Virus record (IMG/VR): IMGVR_UViG_3300017917_001940 | Location: 62,001-126,000 of that record | DNA: 64,000 nt | Origin: a virus | Direction: 5' to 3' (one strand) | Shown here: piece after piece, positions 8,377-16,447 of the stretch | Position numbering within the stretch: the stretch's first letter is position 1 | How the letters are laid out: each line of letters opens with the position of its first letter | Program-made: the position numbers and the translations under genes | Notes under the pieces: generated by a model | What the model was told of the DNA's origin: nothing | Seen by the model: only the letters and a program-made list of their open reading frames with translations | Database searches by the model: none

Positions 8377-8957
8377 TGCCGATCGTAGTAGAACAAACAT
8401 CAAAAGGCGAACGTAGTTACGATATCTACAGTCGTTTGCTTAAAGAACGTATTGTAATGTTGGACACAGATGTAAATAATCATAGTGCTAGTTTGATTGT
8501 GGCACAGATGTTATTCCTTGAAGCAGAAGATCCTGAACGTGATATTCTGTTTTACATTAACAGCCCGGGTGGTGTAGTCACAGCAGGCATGAGCATTTAT
8601 GACACTATGCAATTTATCAAGTGTGACGTGAGCACTATTGTCATGGGTCAAGCGTGTTCTATGGGTAGTTTATTAGCCCAAGCCGGTGCCGCAGGTAAAC
8701 GATTGATTTTGCCTAATGCACGACACATGATTCATCAACCAAGTGGTGGTGCTCAAGGACAAGCAACAGACATTCAGATTCAAGCACAAGAAATTTTAAA
8801 GATGAAAAAGTATCTCACCGAAATTTACGCAAAGCATAACACAGCAGGCAAGACATATGATGACCTAGCAAAGGACATGGAACGTGACTATTTTATGAGT
8901 GCTGAAGAGGCAGTGGCATACGGTCTAGCAGACAAGGTCATTACTAAACGAGAATGA
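8364..8957 (+). CDS. clpP: ClpP protease, canonical catalytic subunit
   Basis: A 197-aa ClpP with clear triad motifs: Ser99 in GQACSMGS, His124 in MIHQPSGG, and Asp175 in [12 protein letters not shown]. The length matches mature bacterial ClpP and there is no long propeptide. ClpP forms a double heptameric barrel that degrades proteins unfolded by ClpA/ClpX. Here a phage ClpA lies at 59337 and a divergent second ClpP at 4348, so a phage-built Clp protease is possible. The start overlaps the end of the glycosyltransferase, and its stop overlaps the radical SAM start. Confidence 0.95.
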   Translation: MPNLVPIVVEQTSKGERSYDIYSRLLKERIVMLDTDVNNHSASLIVAQMLFLEAEDPERDILFYINSPGGVVTAGMSIYDTMQFIKCDVSTIVMGQACSMGSLLAQAGAAGKRLILPNARHMIHQPSGGAQGQATDIQIQAQEILKMKKYLTEIYAKHNTAGKTYDDLAKDMERDYFMSAEEAVAYGLADKVITKRE

Positions 8958-10252
8958 GTTTCAAAAAAACTTTTTGTCCTAGCCCATGGTTTCACATTCG
9001 AATAAACAACGGTGGCAACTATGAGTTTTGTCGCTGGGGGAAACTTTCAGACGAATCACGAGTTAATTTTATTCACAATATTAAAAATCAATCACCCGTA
9101 GATTATTTTCAAAATACTCTAGCACCATTAAGACAACAAATGTTAAACGGGCAACCCATTGCCGAATGTGCAGATTGTCACACAATGGAGAAGCATGGCA
9201 AGGTCAGCGGTCGACAACGTCAACTGCTAAAAGTTGGTGTTATGGAGCCTTATTTTGAAAAATCATTAGCTAGTTCGCCGATGGTATCCGATTTCGCTTA
9301 TAGCGACCTTAATGAAGGTAAGACTACAAGAAATGTAACCGATTGGCAAATCGACTTAGGAAATTATTGTAACGGTGCATGTGTTTTTTGTACTCCTCGA
9401 AATAGTAGTCGATTAGCACAAGATTATAAAGCACTAGGACTTATTGATGAACTTCCTCCTAGTAGTTGGTGTGACAATCCAGTTCTGTTGCAAAAATTTA
9501 TCAATGATTTAATATCTAGTAAAAACTTAGCATACTTACACTTTATCGGAGGCGAAACTGTTATTACTCCTGGGTTTAAAACCATCCTCACAGCGTTAGT
9601 TAACAGTGGACAATCAAAAGATATTACAGTAGGATTTACAACAAATCTATTGGTGTGGTCAGAACCTATTATTAATTTACTTACTCAGTTTAAACAAGTT
9701 AATCTTGGATTAAGCATTGAAACCCTCACACCAGTTAATGATTATGTAAGATGGCCATGTGAGTACAATCAAACTCGAATAGTTCTTGACCGCTGGGTTA
9801 GCGAGGCTAAACAACGTAACTGGTTAACTCAATTACGTATTACTCCGACCTGTCTGACTATTAAAGATTTACACACAGTATATGATTATGCCTGGGAACA
9901 TGGCACCGCTGTTGAGAGTTGTAACTTTTTACATCAACCAGAGTTTTTACGTATTAACGTACTGCCAAAAAATATACTCACCCAGGCCAAGCAAAATTTG
10001 TCTCATTGGATTGATCAACATCAAATTGAGATTAACGAACAAATTATTAACACAAGAGATCCTAATATGTATCAAGCACAACTATTGCAAGATGCACAAA
10101 GTTATCTAGCCTTCATTGACTCAACAGAGGACGAAAGTTTTAGATTACCTGAATTAATCAAATATCTAAAACTGCTCGAGAGTAAGAGAAATAATAGTGT
10201 ATTGGATTATCTACCGGAATATGAAACGTTATTCAGATCTGCAGGTTACTGA
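8954..10252 (+). CDS. twitch-type radical SAM enzyme
   Basis: A 432-aa protein with the radical SAM [4Fe-4S] motif CNGACVFC (Cys139, Cys143, Cys146), followed by the GGE motif ([10 protein letters not shown]) that contacts SAM. N-terminal cysteines in FCPSPW (8), EFCRW (26) and ECADCH (72, 75) could bind an auxiliary cluster, as in the twitch-domain radical SAM proteins common in marine phages. Substrate unknown; peptide or sugar modification is typical of the class. It overlaps ClpP by four bases and the following small gene by 32. Two more radical SAM genes lie at 22040 and 49467. Confidence 0.85.
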   Translation: MSFKKTFCPSPWFHIRINNGGNYEFCRWGKLSDESRVNFIHNIKNQSPVDYFQNTLAPLRQQMLNGQPIAECADCHTMEKHGKVSGRQRQLLKVGVMEPYFEKSLASSPMVSDFAYSDLNEGKTTRNVTDWQIDLGNYCNGACVFCTPRNSSRLAQDYKALGLIDELPPSSWCDNPVLLQKFINDLISSKNLAYLHFIGGETVITPGFKTILTALVNSGQSKDITVGFTTNLLVWSEPIINLLTQFKQVNLGLSIETLTPVNDYVRWPCEYNQTRIVLDRWVSEAKQRNWLTQLRITPTCLTIKDLHTVYDYAWEHGTAVESCNFLHQPEFLRINVLPKNILTQAKQNLSHWIDQHQIEINEQIINTRDPNMYQAQLLQDAQSYLAFIDSTEDESFRLPELIKYLKLLESKRNNSVLDYLPEYETLFRSAGY

Positions 10253-10610
10253 TTTAGTATTATCCATTGAGATAGAAACAATAGGTAATCCTGATTATCT
10301 ATTAACTGTCAATGGGCAACATTATATCGATAATATGCACCTACCATTATTAGATCCTATTAACATTGATATTGAGTTTAAAAATAAAGTATACACTACT
10401 GAATATGAAACAGCGATTATTGTCGATATATCAATTGATAATATCAATATAATCCCAACATATAATCATCTTGTACAGTATGTTAACGATCATAATCAAG
10501 TAGTAACATCAAACTACATCGGCTTCAATGGTAAGTGGACACTAACCATAGATAGACCCTTTTATCAGTGGCTACATCAAGTACAAAATCAGGGCTGGTT
10601 ACTAGACTAG
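10221..10610 (+). CDS. conserved small phage protein, paralogue of the gene at 62837
   Basis: A 129-aa beta-rich protein. The start at the ATG after ACCGGA is preferred over an in-frame ATG 24 bases upstream. The second half (IVDISIDNINI ... FNGKWTLTIDRPFYQWL) matches in pattern the protein at 62837 (KISNLFFDDIEL ... CNGTASLKFSTPIYLWL), so they are probably the same family. No enzyme motif is visible. It sits inside the end of the radical SAM gene and may be a partner or substrate of it (inference). Confidence 0.6.
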   Translation: MKRYSDLQVTDLVLSIEIETIGNPDYLLTVNGQHYIDNMHLPLLDPINIDIEFKNKVYTTEYETAIIVDISIDNINIIPTYNHLVQYVNDHNQVVTSNYIGFNGKWTLTIDRPFYQWLHQVQNQGWLLD

Positions 10611-10663
10611 CTAAGTCATTGATTCTTAAGGAAAAAAATTTCTATATAAATCAATGACTTAGC
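10610..10663. repeat. 15-bp perfect inverted repeat carrying the AAATCAATGACTTAGC element
   Basis: GCTAAGTCATTGATT (10610-10624) and its reverse complement (10649-10663) flank a 24-nt A/T-rich centre. The right arm is one of four copies of a conserved element found just upstream of early promoters. It starts at the stop of the preceding gene, so it may also act as a transcript-end hairpin. Confidence 0.75.
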
Positions 10664-10679
10664 GGCATACACCAAATAC

Positions 10680-10708
10680 TTGACCAGAATCTCACCTTTT
10701 GCTATACT
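10680..10708 (+). promoter_or_regulatory. early-type promoter TTGACC-N17-TATACT
   Basis: TTGACC (10680-10685), spacer agaatctcaccttttgc, TATACT (10703-10708). It shares the AGAATC...TTTTGC spacer pattern with promoters at 18133 and 34199. First of the accessory-region series. Confidence 0.8.
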
Positions 10709-10735
10709 AATAAAACTTAAACAAAAGGAGTAGCA

Positions 10736-11239
10736 ATGAGCAAAGTTCTAAATTTCGCAGGTGTTAGTCGTTTAAATGGTGAACTCAAGTTCCGTACTGC
10801 CACTGAAGACAGTCGTTTTGCACAGTTGTCTAAGTTGGGTGACACTGATGTTGAATTTGTTCGCATTGACCCAGTTGAGTCCAAACAAGCGGCCGCAGAA
10901 CAGTTACTCGCTCGTAACTTTGCCAATGGTCGTGTTGAGATCGAAGCATTGTTAAACGAAGTTGCTCTTCGTGTGAAACCCAAACGTGAAGTTAAAGTAA
11001 CTGTTCCAACTAAGTTTGCCCAAGAAATGTTGGGTGCTAAGGTTAAGGTTGAGCCAGTTCAGAAACGGGTGCGTAAGATTGATCAAGTGTTTGGCAAAGG
11101 CCCTACTTTATCAGTTGACGAAGCCAACGCTCGTGTTATGGCTACTGTTCGTGAGGTAACTCCAGAAGAAGCCATGCGATTGTTGGTTAACGCCATGCCT
11201 AAGAAACGCAAGTCACGTAAACAAGTGGAGACAGTATAA
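10736..11239 (+). CDS. unknown early protein, paralogue of the gene at 30605
   Basis: A 167-aa protein. The first 60 residues (LNFAGVSRLNGELKFR...AQLSKLGDTDVEFVRIDPVESK) align in pattern with the protein at 30605 (LFTVAGTAKNADGTVKAR...IKILNKAGCTDIDLIELPKAMTK), so both seem to share an N-terminal alpha/beta domain. The C-terminus is basic (PKKRKSRKQ), which would suit nucleic-acid binding. It follows its promoter with AAAGGAG as ribosome site. Function unknown. Confidence 0.7.
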   Translation: MSKVLNFAGVSRLNGELKFRTATEDSRFAQLSKLGDTDVEFVRIDPVESKQAAAEQLLARNFANGRVEIEALLNEVALRVKPKREVKVTVPTKFAQEMLGAKVKVEPVQKRVRKIDQVFGKGPTLSVDEANARVMATVREVTPEEAMRLLVNAMPKKRKSRKQVETV

Positions 11240-11403
11240 TGAGCACAGTAGACACACTGCGTCAAGAGATTGAGCAATTGAGCAATCGCGAGTTAGAACA
11301 AAAGTACGAACTATATCGCGATCTTAAGAGCAAGGGTGTGAGAGATGAGATCATGCTCACACTGCTTGAGGAAGAATTATACAACCGTGTGGTATTGGTT
11401 TAA
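11239..11403 (+). CDS. small helical protein, 54 aa
   Basis: A 54-aa Glu/Leu-rich protein (starts MSTVDTLRQEIEQLSNRELE), predicted to be mostly coiled-coil helix. The ATG overlaps the upstream TAA by one base (TAATG), so translation is coupled. Its codon use and composition match the neighbours. No function is recognised. Confidence 0.7.
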   Translation: MSTVDTLRQEIEQLSNRELEQKYELYRDLKSKGVRDEIMLTLLEEELYNRVVLV

Positions 11404-11515
11404 CGAATAGGCGTTGTAGTAAGGTAGCACTCCAAACCCGGCAGATGACCTGGGCAGACATAAGTCGTAAGTCCTAAGTCCGGGATAAAGGTCAGAAACC
11501 AACTAACAGGAACAT
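11404..11515 (+). ncRNA. structured intergenic stretch, possible RNA element A
   Basis: 112 bases with no gene. It contains a CCCGG/CCGGG stem enclosing GGCAG...TGGG...GTAAGTCC. A similar order of short motifs occurs at 30920-30975, also downstream of the paralogue of the gene at 10736. It could be a cis-acting structure or small RNA; there is no clear promoter or T run of its own. It does not fold as a tRNA by eye. Confidence 0.35.
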
Positions 11516-11755
11516 ATGCCCTACGTAACAGACAATTTGAAAACAGAAGCATTTGTCGCAGGTAAGATTGATTTATATAACCTAGTTTGCGACAATCCAC
11601 AACTACGCATGGTCCCAATTGATCAAATTCGTATCCGTGATGATCTAAATGATTTAGGATATAAGTTTAGAATTCGTTATCGTGGCCCACATCGTCCACA
11701 GCACGACACTAAGAAAGTTGACGCTCGAGCATTTACGGTGTATATACTTGAATGA
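11516..11755 (+). CDS. conserved hypothetical protein, 79 aa
   Basis: A 79-aa soluble protein with a central segment (PIDQIRIRDDLNDLGYKFRIRYRGPHRP) that looks like a small alpha/beta domain. The ribosome site is AACAGGAA. Its stop overlaps the start of the GT4 glycosyltransferase by four bases (ATGA). No function is recognised. Confidence 0.65.
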   Translation: MPYVTDNLKTEAFVAGKIDLYNLVCDNPQLRMVPIDQIRIRDDLNDLGYKFRIRYRGPHRPQHDTKKVDARAFTVYILE

Positions 11756-12786
11756 GAATACGATTAATAGGTCAACGCAATCGCACAGGCATAGGCACAC
11801 ACTATGCCTATTTTGCTGATGCACTGCGTCGTTGTACCACAACAGAAATACAAGAGATTGATTATCAAAACGATGATCAAGTTCGTCGGGCCATTGATGA
11901 CAGCGACGAACAAGACGTAAATATCAGTTTTGTGGGTGCAAACATTCACAAGTTTTTTGCTGGTCGTATTATACAGTGGATTGTATTTGAAAGCACACGC
12001 ATAGCACCACACTTGCATGAGTGTCTACATCAGTCCAATCAAATATGGGTACCAAGTGAATGGGGCCGTAACATACTACTCCAAAACGGCTATGGTTCAA
12101 AATACATTCGTGTGGTTCCTGAAGGTGTGGACGGTGCTTTTACATCTGGATTCCCGCAAGAAAAGAATGAAATCTTTACTTACTTGTTAGTGGGCAAGTA
12201 CGAACAACGCAAAGGTATCAAGGAAACAGTTGAAGCATTTAAACTGGCCTGGGGCAACGACCAAGACAAACAGTTGTGGCTCAAGACTAATCGCTGTCAA
12301 GAGTTGGTAGACTTGATTGGTGATAGTAAGAATATCCATGTATTTGATGGTGATTTGGACATGGTTCAGTTGTACATGAAGTGCCATGTATTTGTTCTAC
12401 CCACACGTGGCGAAGGTTGGGGTCTGCCCATTATTGAAGCGGCCGCAAGTGGTCTGCCCATAATCACAACCTACTACAGTGCTCAAACCGAATACCTTAA
12501 CCAAATACAGAATAGTTGTTACTTTGTTGATTTCAATTTGGTTGATATCAACTGCCCGCTATACAAGGTCTGTTATCCAACACCAGATGGTAACTATGGT
12601 AAGTGGGCCCAACCCAGTGTAGACAGCATAGCCCAAGCTATGTTGGACGTACACAAGAGCTATCAATTTGCTGATTATAAAGCAAAAGACAGCGAATTTA
12701 TCATCAAAAGCCAATACACCTGGGTAAAATCAGCAGAAAAAGCCCTAAAAATCCTTGAAAATCAACGACTTAGCGACATCATTTAA
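11752..12786 (+). CDS. GT4-family glycosyltransferase
   Basis: A 344-aa GT-B-fold enzyme. Signs: an N-terminal glycine loop (RTGIGTHY, 11-18), the GKYEQRKG donor-domain strand (148-155) and the retaining GT4 E-x7-E motif in RGEGWGLPIIEAAASG (Glu221, Glu229). Such enzymes move a sugar from a nucleotide-sugar to a glycan, lipid or protein. With the two fucosyltransferase-like proteins and the FkbM methyltransferase it suggests glycan modification by this phage. The last codons contain a copy of the AAATCAACGACTTAGC element. Confidence 0.9.
   Translation: MRIRLIGQRNRTGIGTHYAYFADALRRCTTTEIQEIDYQNDDQVRRAIDDSDEQDVNISFVGANIHKFFAGRIIQWIVFESTRIAPHLHECLHQSNQIWVPSEWGRNILLQNGYGSKYIRVVPEGVDGAFTSGFPQEKNEIFTYLLVGKYEQRKGIKETVEAFKLAWGNDQDKQLWLKTNRCQELVDLIGDSKNIHVFDGDLDMVQLYMKCHVFVLPTRGEGWGLPIIEAAASGLPIITTYYSAQTEYLNQIQNSCYFVDFNLVDINCPLYKVCYPTPDGNYGKWAQPSVDSIAQAMLDVHKSYQFADYKAKDSEFIIKSQYTWVKSAEKALKILENQRLSDII
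12758..12774 (+). repeat. copy of the AAATCAAYRACTTAGC element
   Basis: AAAATCAACGACTTAGC inside the 3' end of the GT4 gene, 15 bp before the promoter at 12790. Other copies are at 10645, 25216 and 29273, each 6-16 bp upstream of a TTGACC promoter. Confidence 0.65.
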
Positions 12787-12789
12787 CGG

Positions 12790-12818
12790 TTGACCAAAAT
12801 CACCTAATATGGTATAAT
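12790..12818 (+). promoter_or_regulatory. early-type promoter TTGACC-N17-TATAAT
   Basis: TTGACC (12790-12795), 17-bp spacer, TATAAT (12813-12818), ahead of the gene at 12849. Confidence 0.8.
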
Positions 12819-12848
12819 ATTACTATAGTTAAGAAAAAGGAGCTACAA

Positions 12849-13079
12849 ATGACTACAGTAAATTATCAAGTTGGTGACCAAGTTAGTTATGGCATTGGTG
12901 GTGATCGTTATTATGACGGTAAGATTGTTCGTATCACCAAGCGTTTTATTTTTACAGATTCTGGTCGCAAATATACTCGCAAAGAGTACAAAGATGGTCA
13001 TGTAAGTTATCGCGAAACTGGTTGTAAGTACTGCTACCTGATTCCTGGTGTAGTTGAATACTTAGACCCACACTTTTAA
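12849..13079 (+). CDS. conserved hypothetical protein, 76 aa, SH3-like
   Basis: A 76-aa basic, Tyr-rich protein. VGDQVSYGIGGDRYYDGKIVRITKRFIFTDS reads like a small SH3/Tudor-like beta barrel with the usual V-G-D-x-V opening. AAGGAG precedes the ATG. It is a single-gene unit between two early promoters. Function unknown. Confidence 0.65.
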   Translation: MTTVNYQVGDQVSYGIGGDRYYDGKIVRITKRFIFTDSGRKYTRKEYKDGHVSYRETGCKYCYLIPGVVEYLDPHF

Positions 13080-13086
13080 ACCCAGA

Positions 13087-13115
13087 TTGACCAGAAATGG
13101 TCAATTTGTTATAAT
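13087..13115 (+). promoter_or_regulatory. early-type promoter TTGACC-N17-TATAAT, -35 in a hairpin arm
   Basis: TTGACC (13087-13092), 17-bp spacer, TATAAT (13110-13115). ATTGACC (13086-13092) pairs with GGTCAAT (13099-13105), so the -35 is one arm of a 7-bp hairpin that may also end the upstream transcript. Confidence 0.75.
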
Positions 13116-13146
13116 ATTACTATAAACTAAACAAATGGAGCTCAAA

Positions 13147-13428
13147 ATGGAATTCACAGTTATCAACAATGATGTTATTCGTGCGTATGACTTCAAGCCA
13201 ATGGTAGGTCGTAGTGACTGTTTCGTAGAAGGCAAGGTCCTGGATGCACACGATAACAGCCGTGGTCATCAAGCATACAAGATTCGCGTCACTCGTGATG
13301 TATTTGATGGTAAGGAATTCACAGAAGCAGGTTACAAGTCGTTGGGTAACCGTGTGGGTGAGATTGTTTATGTTCCTTGGTTTACCACTCGTGATTACCA
13401 AGGTCGTGTAATTAACTTGTCGAGATAA
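13147..13428 (+). CDS. conserved hypothetical early protein, 93 aa
   Basis: A 93-aa protein starting MEFTVINNDVIRAYDFKPM; the ATG after GGAGCTCAAA is preferred to one 12 bases upstream. Central VEGKVLDAHDNSRGHQAYKIRV suggests a beta-barrel fold. Proteins of this type recur in marine and freshwater phage genomes, but I know no function for them. The next gene starts four bases after its stop. Confidence 0.65.
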   Translation: MEFTVINNDVIRAYDFKPMVGRSDCFVEGKVLDAHDNSRGHQAYKIRVTRDVFDGKEFTEAGYKSLGNRVGEIVYVPWFTTRDYQGRVINLSR

Positions 13429-13432
13429 GATT

Positions 13433-13777
13433 ATGGCAGTAACTAAACTACAAATGATCAAACAAGCTCATTCAATCTTAACCAAGGACTTTGAAACCTC
13501 GGTTAACCGCGACAGCGATTATACTCTGAAAAAACAATGCGATCGTTTGGCCAACTTTGCTTACATCGCTATGAAGCATCTTGAGGATAATAACATGCAG
13601 GACTTTGTGTTACTCAAGCATGATGATCTTCGTTCATGGTGGAATAAGCACAAGGAAGCCATGCGTCAAGAACAGCTGGCCAAAGAAGCCAAGGCTCGTC
13701 GAGCTGAACTTAAAGAACGAGCACTGGCACGTTTGACTGATGAAGAAAAAGAAGCACTTGGACTTAAGAAAAAATAA
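13433..13777 (+). CDS. helical hypothetical protein, 114 aa
   Basis: A 114-aa, strongly charged, mostly helical protein. The last 40 residues (RQEQLAKEAKARRAELKERA onward) form a Lys/Glu/Arg coiled coil. It lies in the operon begun at the 13087 promoter, 9 bp before the next gene. Not recognised. Confidence 0.6.
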   Translation: MAVTKLQMIKQAHSILTKDFETSVNRDSDYTLKKQCDRLANFAYIAMKHLEDNNMQDFVLLKHDDLRSWWNKHKEAMRQEQLAKEAKARRAELKERALARLTDEEKEALGLKKK

Positions 13778-13786
13778 GGAGTTATA

Positions 13787-14221
13787 ATGGCAACTCGTTC
13801 ATGTATTGGTATTAAACACGGTGATGTTATTCGCGGTATCTATGCCCACTGGGATGGTTATCCAGCGTGTAATGGTATGATTTTATATCAGCACTACAGT
13901 GATTCAATCAAAGTAAACAAGTTGATCAGCATGGGTGATGTTAGCTCACTGGGCGAGGAAATTGGCGAGTATCACAGCTTTGATCAGCCAGCAGTAGGCA
14001 AAGACTACTGTACCTTTTATGCTCGCGATCGAGGTGAAGAAGGTGTGGAGTTTAGAACTTTTGCCACGGTAGATGAGTTTGTTGAAAGGTATGATGGTAT
14101 GGGTGCTGAATACTACTACCTATATGACAACGGTACTTGGTTCGTTAAATCATATCGCGGTGAGTTTGAACCTTTGCGTGATGTGTTAATCGTGGATGCT
14201 TTGACAAAGGAAGAGGCTTAA
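13787..14221 (+). CDS. conserved phage protein (MATRSCIGIKHG family), 144 aa
   Basis: A 144-aa protein opening MATRSCIGIKHGDVIRGIYA and HWDGYPACNGMILYQHY; the H-W-D-G-Y and L-x-x-HY motifs are strongly conserved in a family common in tailed phages. No catalytic assignment is known to me. AAGGAG lies 6 bp before the ATG. Last gene of the operon before the promoter at 14242. Confidence 0.75.
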   Translation: MATRSCIGIKHGDVIRGIYAHWDGYPACNGMILYQHYSDSIKVNKLISMGDVSSLGEEIGEYHSFDQPAVGKDYCTFYARDRGEEGVEFRTFATVDEFVERYDGMGAEYYYLYDNGTWFVKSYRGEFEPLRDVLIVDALTKEEA

Positions 14222-14241
14222 ACAAGAAAGATTTGTGGCAG

Positions 14242-14270
14242 TTGACCAGTATCTCCAAAAGTAATACAAT
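14242..14270 (+). promoter_or_regulatory. early-type promoter TTGACC-N17-TACAAT
   Basis: TTGACC (14242-14247), 17-bp spacer, TACAAT (14265-14270). It heads the operon 14300-16059. Confidence 0.7.
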
Positions 14271-14299
14271 GTAAGTTCAATATACTTTTAGGAGGTCGC

Positions 14300-14638
14300 A
14301 TGTCAGCATTCGCTTATGTAGCCAAATATTCTCCCAGTACTGGAAAGTTCACTGGGCGTAGTAAGTATTGGGAAATTGACGCCACTGCAAAATGGGTGGA
14401 GTATAGTTTGGACATTGTAGACATGAACAAACTGTTAATGGTTTCTAACTTTAATGACAAGATGGATTTGCTTGCCGCATTAGACGTAGCAGAACAGCGT
14501 CGTAAGCGTATGTATGATCATCCAAACTTTGATTTGAAAGAAGCCACTGACTGGTTCCGTTTGGTTAAAGATCGTCCTAAGCTCTCAATTAGCAACAAGA
14601 AAAAACAAGACGTAGTTAAGAAAAAGAAACGCAAGTAA
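14300..14638 (+). CDS. hypothetical protein with basic tail, 112 aa
   Basis: A 112-aa protein after an AGGAGG ribosome site. The middle is helical (NKLLMVSNFNDKMDLLAALDVAEQ) and the C-terminus is a run of Lys (SNKKKQDVVKKKKRK), suggesting nucleic-acid contact. Not recognised. Confidence 0.6.
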   Translation: MSAFAYVAKYSPSTGKFTGRSKYWEIDATAKWVEYSLDIVDMNKLLMVSNFNDKMDLLAALDVAEQRRKRMYDHPNFDLKEATDWFRLVKDRPKLSISNKKKQDVVKKKKRK

Positions 14639-14644
14639 TGTATA

Positions 14645-14869
14645 ATGTATAAGGTATACTGGACAGGCCCAACAGATGAACCCTGTGCTCAAAACTTTGA
14701 GGACATGAGTGAGGCTCTGCAACACGCAGAGTTTCTACGTTCATCTGGTCGTAGGTTTGTTACTATGGTCAGTGAGAACCCTGATTCGGTGGGCAAACCG
14801 GGTGTGGACAGTGTGAAACATGGCCTGCTACCTGATGGTGAGCTATATACTTGGAAGAAACGTAGATAA
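14645..14869 (+). CDS. conserved hypothetical protein, 74 aa
   Basis: A 74-aa protein (starts MYKVYWTGPTDEPCAQNFED) that looks like a small alpha/beta domain. Its stop overlaps the next start by one base, showing tight coupling in the operon. Function unknown. Confidence 0.6.
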   Translation: MYKVYWTGPTDEPCAQNFEDMSEALQHAEFLRSSGRRFVTMVSENPDSVGKPGVDSVKHGLLPDGELYTWKKRR

Positions 14870-15072
14870 TGGGACTAGGTCCTCCGGTTTGTACCAAATG
14901 TATGGTCATAGGACAGCTCAGTGGAGGTACTTGGGTTTGCCCTGTATGTTATAGCGTACGGTTAGGTAATCATTTGTGGGAGTTCACAGAAGAATATCAA
15001 AAGCGTTTTGAGGACAATACTAAATTTATGAAATTCGTGCAAGGAAAAGATGAGACTGGCAATAGCGAGTGA
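14869..15072 (+). CDS. zinc-ribbon protein, 67 aa
   Basis: A 67-aa protein with two CxxC knuckles (CTKC and CPVC, 14 residues between) at residues 8-27, a typical zinc ribbon. Partner or nucleic-acid binding is likely but not specific. It overlaps the metallophosphoesterase start by 23 bases. Confidence 0.65.
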   Translation: MGLGPPVCTKCMVIGQLSGGTWVCPVCYSVRLGNHLWEFTEEYQKRFEDNTKFMKFVQGKDETGNSE

Positions 15073-15871
15073 TCTCCACATTGAGTTTGGAGATATTATT
15101 TTAGACAACATTGTCACCAAGGCTGATGTATTGATTCTTGCTGGCGACATCTGCATGCTCAAGGACTTGGACAAGCAAAGTGAACGTGGCGATCGTACAC
15201 GCAACTTCTTCCAGCGTGTGAGCCAAAACTTTCCACGAGTGCTGTATGTCATGGGTAACCACGAACATTATGGCGGTGACTTTGCCAAGGGTCGTGAACG
15301 GTTTCAAACATTCTGCGACAAGCATCATATTTTTAATATTACCTTGTTGGAAAAAGACACAGTGACTATCGATGGATATGAGTTTATTGGTGGTACGCTA
15401 TGGACAGATTTCAACGACATGGATTCCATGACCATGTTCAACGCAGAACAGATGATGAATGATTATAAGGGTGTGAAGAACAGCAACGACACAGTAAGTT
15501 GGAAATTCTTGCCCAAGCATGCCTTACGTGATCACTGCTCTATGCGTGGATACCTACAGACTTGTATGGACAACTACAAAGAGTCAGGTCGCACAGACAA
15601 CAAGATTGTTGTGATAACTCATCACGCACCAAGTGCCTTGAGTATTCATGAGAAGTATGCTCATGATACACTGATGAATGGTAACTTCCACAGCAAGATG
15701 GACGAGTTTATTCTAAACAATCCACAGATCCAACTTTGGTGCCATGGTCATATGCACGACCCATTTGATTATGGCATTGGTGGTACTCGTGTGGTATGTA
15801 ATCCACGTGGCTATATACAATACGAACAGCGGGCACAGGAGTTTGAACTACAAGTGGTGGAGTTGTTTTGA
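15050..15871 (+). CDS. calcineurin-like metallophosphoesterase
   Basis: A 273-aa enzyme with all metal-site motifs of the superfamily in order: SDLH (Asp8, His10), GDIC (Asp33), GNHE (Asn70, His71), THHAP (His191-192) and CHGHMH (His234, His236). These use two metal ions to cut phosphomonoesters or diesters, nucleotides or nucleic acids. Substrate is not predictable; phage members have been linked to nucleotide repair or second-messenger breakdown. In operon with the zinc-ribbon gene. Confidence 0.9.
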   Translation: MRLAIASDLHIEFGDIILDNIVTKADVLILAGDICMLKDLDKQSERGDRTRNFFQRVSQNFPRVLYVMGNHEHYGGDFAKGRERFQTFCDKHHIFNITLLEKDTVTIDGYEFIGGTLWTDFNDMDSMTMFNAEQMMNDYKGVKNSNDTVSWKFLPKHALRDHCSMRGYLQTCMDNYKESGRTDNKIVVITHHAPSALSIHEKYAHDTLMNGNFHSKMDEFILNNPQIQLWCHGHMHDPFDYGIGGTRVVCNPRGYIQYEQRAQEFELQVVELF

Positions 15872-16059
15872 GTACTACTATCAAGTCACTTGGTATACAG
15901 TATACTGATTGGAAACCTTGGTTTGCTTGGAGACCAGTGCGAACTGATAGTGGACAATGGTTGTGGGGTCGACGTATATACCGTAGATATTGCTGGGCTT
16001 TTATCAAGCGGTATGGTATGTGGGAATACGGCACTGAATTTGACACGTTAAAAGGTTGA
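15868..16059 (+). CDS. conserved Trp-rich small protein, TTG start
   Basis: A 63-aa protein that starts at TTG overlapping the TGA of the preceding gene (TTGA), so its translation depends on it. The Trp/Tyr-rich core (YTDWKPWFAWRPVRTDSGQW) is a pattern I have seen in aquatic phage genomes, usually without a function. Basic overall. Confidence 0.6.
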   Translation: MSTTIKSLGIQYTDWKPWFAWRPVRTDSGQWLWGRRIYRRYCWAFIKRYGMWEYGTEFDTLKG

Positions 16060-16084
16060 CCAGAATTTACCGATTTGCTATAAT
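16056..16084 (+). promoter_or_regulatory. early-type promoter TTGACC-N17-TATAAT
   Basis: TTGACC (16056-16061), spacer agaatttaccgatttgc, TATAAT (16079-16084). The start codon of the SWIM gene is at 16091, only 7 bp past the -10, so its mRNA would be essentially leaderless. Confidence 0.8.
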
Positions 16085-16090
16085 ACTATT

Positions 16091-16447
16091 ATGAAAATAC
16101 TACAAGAAATCACACAATGGGATACCCCAAACCATATCTACTTTACCAACGACAGTAAAGACAAGATGTTTGCTTACATCCGGGCAAGTGGTAAGACTGT
16201 AGAAAAATTTAAAGTGCCCATGCCGTTCAAGGTATCGGGTCGCAAGTTCAAAGAAATTGAAAATACTTTTGGTTATTCAGTTGATGATAAACCAGACGTA
16301 CAAGTAACCGGCAAACAATATCAAGTTCCGGGTAGTAAAGGTGCCATCTATACTGTTACAGACGATAATGGATCTTGGACTTGTACTTGCCCAGCATCAA
16401 AATGGCAGAAGGGCGAGTGTAAGCATATTATTGCTTTAAAGAGTTAA
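16091..16447 (+). CDS. SWIM zinc-finger protein
   Basis: A 118-aa protein ending in a SWIM motif, CxCx9CxH (Cys98, Cys100, Cys110, His112: CTCPASKWQKGECKHI). SWIM fingers bind DNA or proteins. No other domain is recognised in the first 85 residues. The start is so close to the -10 box that it may be translated without a leader. It overlaps the convergent tail-fibre gene by four bases. Confidence 0.8.
   Translation: MKILQEITQWDTPNHIYFTNDSKDKMFAYIRASGKTVEKFKVPMPFKVSGRKFKEIENTFGYSVDDKPDVQVTGKQYQVPGSKGAIYTVTDDNGSWTCTCPASKWQKGECKHIIALKS

Noticed and set aside
10610-10663. Phage attachment site
   Set aside because: There is an inverted repeat and repeated element, but no integrase or tRNA end nearby; the repeat tracks with promoters instead.
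11404-11515. tRNA or tmRNA fragment
   Set aside because: No acceptor stem, T-arm or CCA-type end could be found; kept only as a possible structured element.
13120-13461. 113-codon leftward frame
   Set aside because: Antisense to two convincing small early genes with good ribosome sites; no features of its own.
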